A stretch of DNA of 64,000 bases from JAAUTT01 sp038213375 (GTDB taxonomy: Bacteria; Bacteroidota; Bacteroidia; Bacteroidales; JAAUTT01): the NCBI GenBank assembly GCA_038213375.1, contig JBBQTB010000003.1, positions 62,001 to 126,000 on the forward strand, read 5' to 3'. Under the pieces are notes generated by a model, which was given only the letters and a program-made list of their open reading frames with translations, did not search any database and had not been told where the DNA came from. Every line of letters begins with the position of its first letter. Within the stretch, counting starts at the first letter, position 1. Positions 9,701 to 17,879 of this stretch are shown here, piece by piece. Made by a program: the position numbers and the translations under genes.

Positions 9701-10104
9701 GGGCTAGTGGTGCAATTACTTATATAAATAATACAGAAGCTGGCAATTTAGGCAATTACCTGAAAGAATATGCCGATAATCGGTGGACACCCACCAATAC
9801 AAATACGGATTATCCGCGTACATGGGACCGTACAAATATGTATTGGACTGCCAGCAGGAATACATTCTGGCTAAAAAGTACTGATTATATCCGTTTGAAA
9901 AGTATTGAATTAGGTTACAACACAGGAGAGCGGGTTAATAAACTTTTGAGTATTCAGGGCTTACGTATTTTTGTAAACGGCTTCAATCTATTTACTATGG
10001 ATAAACTGGGTATTTATGATCCTGAGGGAGCTGCTGCCAAAGGTAATTTTTATATCTACCCAATGAATAAGACTGTTAATGCAGGAATAAAGTTAACATT
10101 TTAA
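6727..10104 (+). CDS. SusC-like TonB-dependent transporter with STN domain, PUL 1
   Basis: This 1125-residue outer-membrane protein should import glycan oligomers with its SusD partner, powered by TonB. After the signal peptide (about residues 20-42) comes an STN domain at about 45-115, which contacts FecR-type regulators. A carboxypeptidase-regulatory-like domain covers about 128-205 (LTGTVTDATNFEPIIGANVV), followed by the TonB-box/plug entry KLDEVVVIGYGTQKR. The plug reads VLKDASAAIYGAQAANGVIL, and the barrel ends in Phe. The ATG at 6727 was chosen. An ATG four bases upstream is out of frame, and Met20 is an alternative start nearer the signal peptide. About 285 bases around the regulatory-like domain are nearly shared with the second susC gene. 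SusD follows after 13 bases. Confidence 0.95.
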   Translation: MKNYLSRDYFDSTKLFLRKMRMTFIGLILTMSSLFATNINSQVARVNIKAQGASVLNILEIIEKQTDYLFVYDKNEIDLNRKVSINANNQMVAEVLSEIFGNSSIIYAKEGSNIMLMHKSMIVQQQKLTGTVTDATNFEPIIGANVVIEGTTLGTVTDINGKFSLEIAKADAVLVVTYLGFNSEHVSINGQSNLNIKLVPDITKLDEVVVIGYGTQKRTTLSGSVSTLKGSEIASAPVANVTNSLAGHIPGLIAYSNSSEPGNDKANLLIRGKNTLGDNSPLIVVDGIANRDFEHIDPNDIESISVLKDASAAIYGAQAANGVILITTKRGKLGKPTITLTLNQGYNAPTRLPELADAFTYSSMVNEIYPGTYSTDDVSKFKDGSDPLAHPNTNWYKATIKPWSVQRSSNLSINGGSENLKYLVSFGVRYNDGVYKSSASNYTQYNFRTNIDGKVNKYINIAFDVAGRQENIDNPNSDIYTIFRSIVRGKPTMTATWPNGEPGPATEGGAQSVIITTNKPGYNNKTNYILESNLKLNISIPWVKGLSLSTNVSYDKNFIGQKSWGIPYSLYNWNGTTKDTQGMPVLASANYGPVLPSLGQSYTDGKNITLNALLNYEIQIANKHNVKILVGSEKHTFDEIYLGANRGNFLSPALDQIFAGAKDLLMTNDGKELYDARLNYFGRVNYNFNQKFLAEFVWRYDGSIKFHESSRFGFFPGVSLGYRISEEGFFKNNVSFFNNLKIRGSWGQTGNDRIKDYQYLSTYAFNDYLAVFGATPIGSKALYENVIPNRNVTWEVANQRNIGLEGAILNDKVVFEVDYFNNNRNQILIQRNASIPGLAGLSLPPENLGKVTNVGFDGSITYRDRAGNFKYSVSLNITHNKNRIVFWDETPGIDTWQQTTGHPIGGELYYQADGIFHNQADCDAFNAKFNGGVIPKGGVVPGDVRFKDVNEDGVIDSKDMVRDFRSEVPTLTGGLSINLGYKNFDFSMLFQGASGAITYINNTEAGNLGNYLKEYADNRWTPTNTNTDYPRTWDRTNMYWTASRNTFWLKSTDYIRLKSIELGYNTGERVNKLLSIQGLRIFVNGFNLFTMDKLGIYDPEGAAAKGNFYIYPMNKTVNAGIKLTF

Positions 10105-10117
10105 ATATAAGCTATAT

Positions 10118-12016
10118 ATGAAACTATTTATAAATATAACAGCATTATTAATGCTAATATTAATAACATCTTGTAACAAAGATTTTCTTAATGAACCTCC
10201 AAAGAGTTTGTATGCTTCAAGTATTGTTTGGTCTGACCCGGCATTGGCACAGACAACAATAAACCAAATGTACATGCAACTCGGAAAGCCATTGTCAGCA
10301 ATTTCCATGAGCCAATTTTGCGATGAGGCATGGCAATGCTGGAATTGGGGAACTGGCGATTTTATGAAAAGCAACATCACCCCCGATAATATACCAGCCT
10401 GGGGTTGGGCAGTGCATGACGGATCATTACAATGGAATGATCTATATAAAGCGATTAGAGGATGTAATGAATATTTGGAAAATGAAAGTCAGATAAACCT
10501 TACAGACAATGCTTTGCATGATGGAAAAACCATGAGACAAAGTATGAAAGGTGAAGTTTTCTTTATGAGAGCTATTTTTTATCATTACTTAATAAGCCAG
10601 TTTGGTTCAGTTCCAATTATTTCCAAGTCGTTAACAACTACTGATAGCTTACATTTTTCACGTAATAACTATGAAGAATGTGTAAATTTTATAATAAAAG
10701 ATTTAGATTCAGCTGCCAATTGTTTGCCAAATGTCCAATTTCAGAGCGGCAATAATTATGGACGTGTAACAAAAGGGGCAGCGTTAACATTAAAGACAAG
10801 GGTATTATTATATGCTGCAAGCGATTTGCACAACCCTTCATTAAATACTTCACTTGCATCAGGATATAGCCATCCTGAATATCTTGGTTATGCAAATAGT
10901 GATGCAAATGCTCGTTGGCAAAAAGCATACGATGCTGCCAAAGCAGTTATGGATTTGAGCATTTATACATTAAAAACCGGGAGTTCTCCTTATGATCAGT
11001 TATATACCAGTCTTTTTTTAGCCCCAAACATATCAACAGAAGATATCTGGGTAAAACTGGATATAAGCAAGGACAATGCCGGGTGGGTTCACGACCACTA
11101 TTATGTAACGGCTCCCCCAAATGGATATGGTGGTTGGGGTGGACCTCAGCCAACGTCAGAAATGGCTGATAGTTATGAATTGACTGACGGTACAAAACCA
11201 GACTGGACAAATCCGTCCTTTGCAGCCAATCCTTTTTTAAATCGGGATCCAAGGTTCTACTCGGATATTTTTTTTGAAGGTGCTCCCTGGAGACAAAGGC
11301 CAGATGATACAAAAAATGGTGATCCTTTCAATAAAATACAGGTTGGCTATGTAGGTTATATGGATGGTGTGGATTTTAAGCCCCTTGTTGCAGGAGTTGA
11401 TACAAGAAAAAGCTCATCTGGATCTTGGAATGGGACATTTACAGGATACAATATCAGAAAATATCTGGACCCTGCCTATACTGTTAATGATTATGACAAA
11501 AAACAACCTAATTATTTCAGATGGATGCGTTACTCAGAGGTTCTTCTAAATCGTGCAGAGGCTGCAATCGAACTTGGGCTATTGGGAGATGGGTCGAAAT
11601 TCGCCGAAGCCAGGACTTTAATTAATCAGGTGAGAAACAGGGTAGGTATGCCAGATGTTACCGAAACTGGTATAGCCCTAAGAGACAGATATCGTAATGA
11701 ACGCAAGGTTGAACTTGCTTTCGAAGAACACCGTTTCTGGGATATACGTCGTTGGATTATTGCTGAGCAGGTTGTTGGAGCGCCAAGCAAGGAACTTCAA
11801 GTGGAATATATTGTCAATAAAACTGACGATATTAAAGTGAACAGTGTTCCTGCCTACCGGAAAGCAGATGGAACCACATGGACAACCGCTACCTATTCTT
11901 TGGTACCAAGTGGTGTAGTTCTTCGCTCTTGGGACAAAAAGGCTTATTTTTTACCCATTTCACGCGATGAAATAAATAAAAATGTCGGGAAATTAATACA
12001 GAATCCAGGATATTAA
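10118..12016 (+). CDS. SusD/RagB-like surface glycan-binding lipoprotein, PUL 1
   Basis: This 632-residue lipoprotein caps the SusC transporter and binds glycan at the cell surface. The signal ends in a lipobox with Cys19 (LILITSC), followed by NKDFLNEPP, the typical SusD opening. Aromatic-rich TPR-like helices run through the N-terminal half (RGCNEYLEN, GEVFFMRAIFYHYLISQFG). The C-terminal SusD domain has RYSEVLLNRAEAAIELG, RNERKVELAFEEHRFWDIRR and a final FLPISRDEINKN. It lies 13 bases after susC and is closed by a strong terminator, so the pair forms a transcription unit. The ligand is unknown. Confidence 0.95.
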   Translation: MKLFINITALLMLILITSCNKDFLNEPPKSLYASSIVWSDPALAQTTINQMYMQLGKPLSAISMSQFCDEAWQCWNWGTGDFMKSNITPDNIPAWGWAVHDGSLQWNDLYKAIRGCNEYLENESQINLTDNALHDGKTMRQSMKGEVFFMRAIFYHYLISQFGSVPIISKSLTTTDSLHFSRNNYEECVNFIIKDLDSAANCLPNVQFQSGNNYGRVTKGAALTLKTRVLLYAASDLHNPSLNTSLASGYSHPEYLGYANSDANARWQKAYDAAKAVMDLSIYTLKTGSSPYDQLYTSLFLAPNISTEDIWVKLDISKDNAGWVHDHYYVTAPPNGYGGWGGPQPTSEMADSYELTDGTKPDWTNPSFAANPFLNRDPRFYSDIFFEGAPWRQRPDDTKNGDPFNKIQVGYVGYMDGVDFKPLVAGVDTRKSSSGSWNGTFTGYNIRKYLDPAYTVNDYDKKQPNYFRWMRYSEVLLNRAEAAIELGLLGDGSKFAEARTLINQVRNRVGMPDVTETGIALRDRYRNERKVELAFEEHRFWDIRRWIIAEQVVGAPSKELQVEYIVNKTDDIKVNSVPAYRKADGTTWTTATYSLVPSGVVLRSWDKKAYFLPISRDEINKNVGKLIQNPGY

Positions 12017-12027
12017 TTATTCAGCTA

Positions 12028-12064
12028 AGAGAGGGCTTACAATTTTGTAACCCTCTCTTTTTTA
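12028..12064 (+). terminator. Rho-independent terminator after susCD 1
   Basis: AGAGAGGG (12028-12035) pairs with CCCTCTCT (12051-12058), with an inner TTACA/TGTAA extension and a T-run after the stem. It ends the susC-susD unit, so the downstream enzymes probably have their own promoters or depend on read-through. Confidence 0.85.
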
Positions 12065-12259
12065 TTTATTGATAATACTATAAAAAAGGTAAAATCTTGG
12101 TATCAACAGAACAAGATTTCTATTGACTTAAATCATTAATAATCATACTAATAAAATTTGTCAATCTCCCAATATGGTTATGGTGAGAATGGTGTCTTTG
12201 TTTATGATTAGTATCTGTTTTTTGAACTCCTTTTTCTTAATCTTTTGGTTAAAAACAAT

Positions 12260-15200
12260 ATGATTGTAAAAACATATGTTTTCATTTTAATATTTTCTGA
12301 GTTTTTTTTAAATTATAATAGTAGTGCTCAGGAAAATATTGTTGTTGGTGCTTTGCCCATGGGTGTAAGTACCCAATACATGGGGCTTACCGTTGTACCC
12401 AATTTATATGACTTTCAAGTTTTTAATGATCTTGGAGTGAATACAAACAGAATTTTCTCAAATGTTGAGGATTTTGAACCTGTTGATGATAATGGAATAT
12501 ATGGTAGGCCTACAATAAACGAGGTGAAAGGCAACATAGATATAATTCCCTGGACAACCTGGGATAATGCCATAAGCTCAAAAGGCATGAAGACCTATCT
12601 TGATAAAGCGCAAGCTAATCACATAAAAGTAATTCTTAATCTAAAAAGTAATGCGAACGGATGGATGGCAAATATTCCCAAAACACCCGAAGATGACAAT
12701 GAATGGTGGGAACATTGTGCTGCCTTGGCATATTGGCTAAATGTAAGAAACGACTATAAAATTGACGACTATCAGCTTCTTAATGAACCAGATCAAGGCA
12801 TAGGCCAGGAATTTACCGGCACAAAAGAGGATTATGTTAGACTGGCAAGATTGACCAAAGATGCGTTAGATTTTGTTTACAGCCACTTTTTACCTGGAAG
12901 AAAATATGAAACCTATGGGCCTGTTGTTAGCTGGGCAAATGACTGGATTTCGGATGTTTTAACAAATGGAGGCAATTTGCTTTCGACTGTTGACTTTCAT
13001 GAATATGCTTCAAAAACTCAATTTACAGATGCAATTCGGGGGGCGCATAATATGATGAATTCTACAGGATATGCCGGTTTGCCTTTGTGGATGACCGAAT
13101 GGGGTAGCTACGATAACGATTTGCCCAATGTTCGTCAAAATACCTCTAATTCTTTTTCAATAAAAATGATAAATAACATTATTAACATGTGTGCTCCAGG
13201 GGATGGTCATGTTAATGGTTGGGAGTATTATACCTATGGTCCTGGTTCTTATGGCGATGAATTATTAGATGAAAATAAAACCCCCAGAACGGTTTATTAT
13301 GCATTGCGCCTGGCTATAAGAGGTCTAAAAGGAGGTAAACCGGTTTATAATTGCAATGTAAGTAACAATAAACTGAAAGCAATTGGTGCAAAAGACGAAG
13401 ATGGAACAATATACATTTTAGTCACCGACACCAGTTCAGCAAACGGTCATACGCTTAATGTCGATTTATCTGCCTTGTCGCCAGTTGTGGGTTCTTCAAG
13501 CACTATTTATCGCTATGATTCTTCTAACAGCGATGTGCAATCTTCCGGTCCGGCGATTGATGCAAACGGTATAATTCAAATTACAATTCCTTCACAAGGA
13601 GCTGTATTACTAAAAGTACAGGGTACTGGCAATGGAAAAGATACTGAGGCGCCAACTACACCATCAACCCTAACGTCAGGTAATCCAACCGATAATTCTG
13701 TTACTTTAACCTGGGGGGCTTCAAGTGACAATGTGAAGGTTGATTATTATGATGTTTATATTGATGAAAAAAATTTAAAATCAGCTAAAGGCGATGCAAC
13801 CAGTCTATTAGTGGATAAACTAAAACCATCTTCTACCTACTCAATCTATATAAAAGCCAGGGATGCAGCAGGGAATGTTTCATCAGCAAGTAATACTATT
13901 TCTGTAACAACCGCAGCTGCTTCAAATCAATTAGTTACTATAAAACCGCCAACTAATTTAACTGCAAGTGCAACAGACTCAAGTGTTACACTCCTATGGG
14001 CTTTATCAACCGATTCTAAAGCGAAGGCTTACAAAATTTATCAGGATAATAGTGTTATAGCTACAATTTCAGGTTCGGGCTATATTATTAATGGATTAAC
14101 TGCTGATAAACAATACATTTTTAAAATATCTGCGATTGACAGTATTGTTAGTGAATCCCCATTCGCCATCATCCCTATCAAAACAGAATCGAAAGGCGTT
14201 AAAAAACTTACAGGAACAGTATTTGGATTTGGACTTTCAACCGACCCAAACTGGTATGGAACAGCTTTTGATGGCAATGTTATCACATATTATGATAGTA
14301 ATTCTTCTAGTCCTGATGGCAATGGCGGTTATTGTGGAATAGACTTAGGGCAAGGCGTAACCAAAAAAATTACAAAAATAAGGTTTGTTTTGGCAAGAGG
14401 GGGCTGGGCAGCAGGAAGAATTATTGGCGGCAAGTTCCAGGGTTCTAATATAAGTGAAACCAAGGGATATTTTGATTTATATACCATAAAAAATGACAAT
14501 GACGGTGTATGGAACCAAATAGAAGTTAACAACCTGGGTGGTTATCGATATTTACGATATTTGGCTCCAGATGGAAGTTATGGAAATATCAATGAAATTG
14601 AATTTTATGGTGTTGATGGTATAGTTTCATTGTTGCCCCCAACTCCTGAAGATTTTGAAGTAGATGGCACTCCAAGTTTGAGTGGTGTTAACCTTAAGTG
14701 GAAGTCAGGAGGCGATGTACCCATCAAAGGATACAAAATTTATCAGGGGAATAATTATGTAGTCTCAACCGATTCGTCTGTAACGCGATATGCTATAACT
14801 GGACTAACCGCCAATATTCCTTACACTTTCAAAGTTACTTCCTTTGACCATTCAGATAGAGAATCATTATCTGATTCTTTGGTTGGAATAAAAATATCAG
14901 TTGATAATGATACAACGTCCGCTCTAATATCCGGAACATTCTTTGGAACAAGCCCTTCGTATGCAGCAGGCAATGAATATGATAAAGTTTTTGATAAAGA
15001 TGTCAATACCATCTTTGATTATTCACAAGAAAGCGGTGGATATACCGGAATTCAACTGAATTCAATCAATGGCAAGAGAATTACTAAGATAAGGTTTTAT
15101 CCCAGAGGTGGTGGAAAATACTTTACAGACAGAATGGTTGGCGGAAAATTTCAAGGATCTAATACCTCAAAAACTGAAGGTTATACAGATTTATATACGG

Positions 15201-15610
15201 TACCGAGTACACTAAATGCTGATTGGAACGAAATTGTTATAAATGACACTAATACCTATTTGTTCCTAAGATATTTAGGTCCCGATGGAAGTTATTGTGA
15301 TGTAGCTGAGATAGAATTTTATGGAAAATCGATCGCAACAGGAATTGGTCAATTGACTGAAAAGCTTTCTAAAATAGAAGTTTATCCAAATCCTGTTACC
15401 GATATAACTAAAATCTATTTGAAATCAACCGAACCTGTAGAACTAAATATAACTATTTATAATTCACTTGGAGTGATTGTTTCTTCATCTAAAATTTTTG
15501 TTAGCGGAGAAAAATCAATTCCTCTAAATCTTTCAGATCAAACCAAGGGTGTATATATTATAAAAATTCAAAACAAAAACAGTTTTGTCACAAAAACTAT
15601 TGTGAAATAG
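12260..15610 (+). CDS. Secreted clan GH-A glycoside hydrolase with FN3, discoidin-like and T9SS domains
   Basis: This 1116-residue protein has a signal peptide (residues 1-24, ending NSSAQ). The first 450 residues look like a (beta/alpha)8 glycosidase of clan GH-A: Glu176 in LLNEPDQG as acid/base and Glu280 in WMTEWGSYD as nucleophile. The family is uncertain; GH39-like or a GH5/GH30 relative fits. Fibronectin type III domains follow at about 460-550, 562-644 and 792-884. Discoidin/CBM32-like domains lie at about 647-787 and 890-1023; each ends in YLRYLAPDGSYGN or a close variant. A T9SS sorting domain covers 1037-1116 (VYPNPVTD to the final TIVK). The ATG at 12260 gives a clean signal peptide; a TTG five codons upstream is less likely. 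It should act at the cell surface on a polysaccharide of unknown type. Confidence 0.82.
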   Translation: MIVKTYVFILIFSEFFLNYNSSAQENIVVGALPMGVSTQYMGLTVVPNLYDFQVFNDLGVNTNRIFSNVEDFEPVDDNGIYGRPTINEVKGNIDIIPWTTWDNAISSKGMKTYLDKAQANHIKVILNLKSNANGWMANIPKTPEDDNEWWEHCAALAYWLNVRNDYKIDDYQLLNEPDQGIGQEFTGTKEDYVRLARLTKDALDFVYSHFLPGRKYETYGPVVSWANDWISDVLTNGGNLLSTVDFHEYASKTQFTDAIRGAHNMMNSTGYAGLPLWMTEWGSYDNDLPNVRQNTSNSFSIKMINNIINMCAPGDGHVNGWEYYTYGPGSYGDELLDENKTPRTVYYALRLAIRGLKGGKPVYNCNVSNNKLKAIGAKDEDGTIYILVTDTSSANGHTLNVDLSALSPVVGSSSTIYRYDSSNSDVQSSGPAIDANGIIQITIPSQGAVLLKVQGTGNGKDTEAPTTPSTLTSGNPTDNSVTLTWGASSDNVKVDYYDVYIDEKNLKSAKGDATSLLVDKLKPSSTYSIYIKARDAAGNVSSASNTISVTTAAASNQLVTIKPPTNLTASATDSSVTLLWALSTDSKAKAYKIYQDNSVIATISGSGYIINGLTADKQYIFKISAIDSIVSESPFAIIPIKTESKGVKKLTGTVFGFGLSTDPNWYGTAFDGNVITYYDSNSSSPDGNGGYCGIDLGQGVTKKITKIRFVLARGGWAAGRIIGGKFQGSNISETKGYFDLYTIKNDNDGVWNQIEVNNLGGYRYLRYLAPDGSYGNINEIEFYGVDGIVSLLPPTPEDFEVDGTPSLSGVNLKWKSGGDVPIKGYKIYQGNNYVVSTDSSVTRYAITGLTANIPYTFKVTSFDHSDRESLSDSLVGIKISVDNDTTSALISGTFFGTSPSYAAGNEYDKVFDKDVNTIFDYSQESGGYTGIQLNSINGKRITKIRFYPRGGGKYFTDRMVGGKFQGSNTSKTEGYTDLYTVPSTLNADWNEIVINDTNTYLFLRYLGPDGSYCDVAEIEFYGKSIATGIGQLTEKLSKIEVYPNPVTDITKIYLKSTEPVELNITIYNSLGVIVSSSKIFVSGEKSIPLNLSDQTKGVYIIKIQNKNSFVTKTIVK

Positions 15611-15649
15611 CTGAATAAACAAAAACTAGATTTAATAAAACATAATCAG

Positions 15650-17812
15650 ATGAATAAGTTGTTAAATCGATTTTTTTTAATCCCATTTTTTGCCCTTTGT
15701 TTTTTGGGAAGTTATAATGCAACTTCTCAGGAGAATTACACATGGAAAAATGTTGCAATTGGTGGAGGTGGCTTTGTAACAGGAATTGCCATACATCCCA
15801 AAGAACGTGGTTTACTTTACGCACGCACTGACGTTGGTGGACTTTTCAAACGGGACAATAAGAATAACCAATGGGAGCAGTTACTTGACTGGGTTGGTTA
15901 CAACCAGGTTGAATTTCGTAATGTCGATGGCATTGCTTTAGACCCGAATAATTCAGATCTGGTTTATATAACCTCAGGTAGCGATGTACTTAAATCTTCG
16001 AATCGGGGTAAAACCTGGACTTTTACCGGACTCCACAAAACCTTTCTTGGTAATGGCAACAAAAGGTGGTATGGTGAAAATATTGCAGTTGACCCTGTTA
16101 ATAGTAAAGTGCTTTTTTGCGGAACACGCAACGATGGTCTCTATTTTTCTGATGATGCTGCTAAAACCTGGACACACATTGATAATGTACCAAATGGAAT
16201 AACAGATATAGGAATTCGTTCTATCGTATTTGATCCATCATCGCACAAGGACGGTAAATGCCAGATTATTTATATTGGATTGCCAAATATTGGTATTTAT
16301 GTGAGTAAAAATGCAGGAAAAACATTTGAATTGATAAAAGATTGTCCGCCTGATGCAAACAGGATGGCAATAACTTCTGAAGGATTTTTACTGGTTACTC
16401 ATTCCAATGGCGTATCGAAATACAATGGGACTTGGAAAGATATTAGCCCTGGTGAGGGAATGGAATTTTGTGGTCTGGATATAAATCCGAAAGACCCGAA
16501 GCACTTTGTAGTTTCTGAATATCGTGGAGAATGCATGAATCATATGTTTCAAACCTTTGATGCGGGATTAACCTGGAAGGAAATTGAACGGAAGATTCAT
16601 TTTGAAACAGCTCCGGGTTGGTTTACGTATGATCCAGATGTAGCAAATGGTGCCAAAAGCAAGCCCAGCAAATGGACATATTTTGCTGCTGCTGTTTCAT
16701 CATTGGCTTTCGACCCATTTGAAAGTGGAAAACTTGTTTTTGCTGATTGGTATGCTATATGGTGGACTAATAACATTTCTAAGCCTGTAACGGATTGGTT
16801 CACCGATGAAAAAGGACATGAAGAAACCGTAGTACTTTCGGTGGTTTCACCATCACAAGGCTGTCCGTTATTCACGCTAATGGCCGATAATGTGGGGTTT
16901 AGAAATTCTAACATAAATACATTCCCTACGCAACGTCTTACAGATAAAGGTGAAGGTATTTGTCTTGATTATTGTGAAAAAAAACCATCTCATTTGGCAA
17001 TGATAGATGCTGAGGATTGGTGGGGCAAGAATACCCGTATTTTAGTTTCAGTCGATTCTGGTGAAATTTTTAAACCAATTAATAAACCCGAGGGAGTTTC
17101 AGGTCGGGTTGCCGTTTCTTCTAATAATCCTGGAAATATTATCTATTTGCCTTCAAATAATAAAAAGGTTTTTTATACTGAAGATTTTGGGAATACATGG
17201 AAAGAAGCGAATGGATTACCTGAAAAAATACTCGACAGAAATTATGTATTTAATTATAATCAGCCACTTGCCTCAGACAGAGCTAACGGTTCAGTTTTTT
17301 ATGTTTTCAGTAAAGGACATTTTTATCGTTCAATTGATAATGGGAAAAACTGGATACAAACCATAGGCAAAATTTCAGACCAGGAAGGTGATGGATGGAA
17401 TGAAAAATCAAAAGCTGATCCTACAACAGAATTTGGATTTGTAAATGTAAAAACTGCTCCTGACAAAAAGGGTGTTGTTTGGGTTTCTTTAGGTAATGGA
17501 GGGCTTTTAAAATCATTTACGGGTGGTGATCATTTCCAAAAAGATACCTTTTTTGAGCAAGCCAGATGTCTTGCATGGGGCAAAGCTTCACCAACAAGTA
17601 ATGCCCCAACAGCCTATGTGTATGGGACGAATAACAGTAAATGGGGACTTTTTCGTTCAACCGACTTAGGGAAAACATGGGTGCAAATTAACGATCAGGA
17701 ACATGCGTTAGCTCGCCCCTATGCAATGGATGGCGATAAAAATGTTTATGGACAAATTTACATTTCGGTGGGGGGTAGAGGTGTTTTTTATGGTGAAATT
17801 AATAAAGATTGA
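15650..17812 (+). CDS. GH74-like beta-propeller hydrolase (xyloglucanase-type)
   Basis: This 720-residue exported protein has a signal peptide ending near NATSQ. The opening IGGGGFVTGIAIHPKERGLL then YARTDVGGLF is characteristic of GH74 enzymes, which cut the beta-1,4-glucan backbone, often of xyloglucan. Asp61 (RTDVGG) and Asp413 (ADNVGF) match the two catalytic aspartates. Several BNR/Asp-box turns (SSNRGKTW, SDDAAKTW, TEDFGNTW, SIDNGKNW, STDLGKTW) mark the two seven-bladed propellers. There is no T9SS tail, unlike its upstream neighbour, so it probably works in the periplasm or is exported by another route. It follows the GH-A gene after 39 bases. GH74 membership is well supported; the substrate is inferred. 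Confidence 0.85.
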   Translation: MNKLLNRFFLIPFFALCFLGSYNATSQENYTWKNVAIGGGGFVTGIAIHPKERGLLYARTDVGGLFKRDNKNNQWEQLLDWVGYNQVEFRNVDGIALDPNNSDLVYITSGSDVLKSSNRGKTWTFTGLHKTFLGNGNKRWYGENIAVDPVNSKVLFCGTRNDGLYFSDDAAKTWTHIDNVPNGITDIGIRSIVFDPSSHKDGKCQIIYIGLPNIGIYVSKNAGKTFELIKDCPPDANRMAITSEGFLLVTHSNGVSKYNGTWKDISPGEGMEFCGLDINPKDPKHFVVSEYRGECMNHMFQTFDAGLTWKEIERKIHFETAPGWFTYDPDVANGAKSKPSKWTYFAAAVSSLAFDPFESGKLVFADWYAIWWTNNISKPVTDWFTDEKGHEETVVLSVVSPSQGCPLFTLMADNVGFRNSNINTFPTQRLTDKGEGICLDYCEKKPSHLAMIDAEDWWGKNTRILVSVDSGEIFKPINKPEGVSGRVAVSSNNPGNIIYLPSNNKKVFYTEDFGNTWKEANGLPEKILDRNYVFNYNQPLASDRANGSVFYVFSKGHFYRSIDNGKNWIQTIGKISDQEGDGWNEKSKADPTTEFGFVNVKTAPDKKGVVWVSLGNGGLLKSFTGGDHFQKDTFFEQARCLAWGKASPTSNAPTAYVYGTNNSKWGLFRSTDLGKTWVQINDQEHALARPYAMDGDKNVYGQIYISVGGRGVFYGEINKD

Positions 17813-17879
17813 ATTTTTAATCTGTAAGTCCTTAATAAATTTATAAAAACATAAAATTTCAATACTAAACCTGAAATTA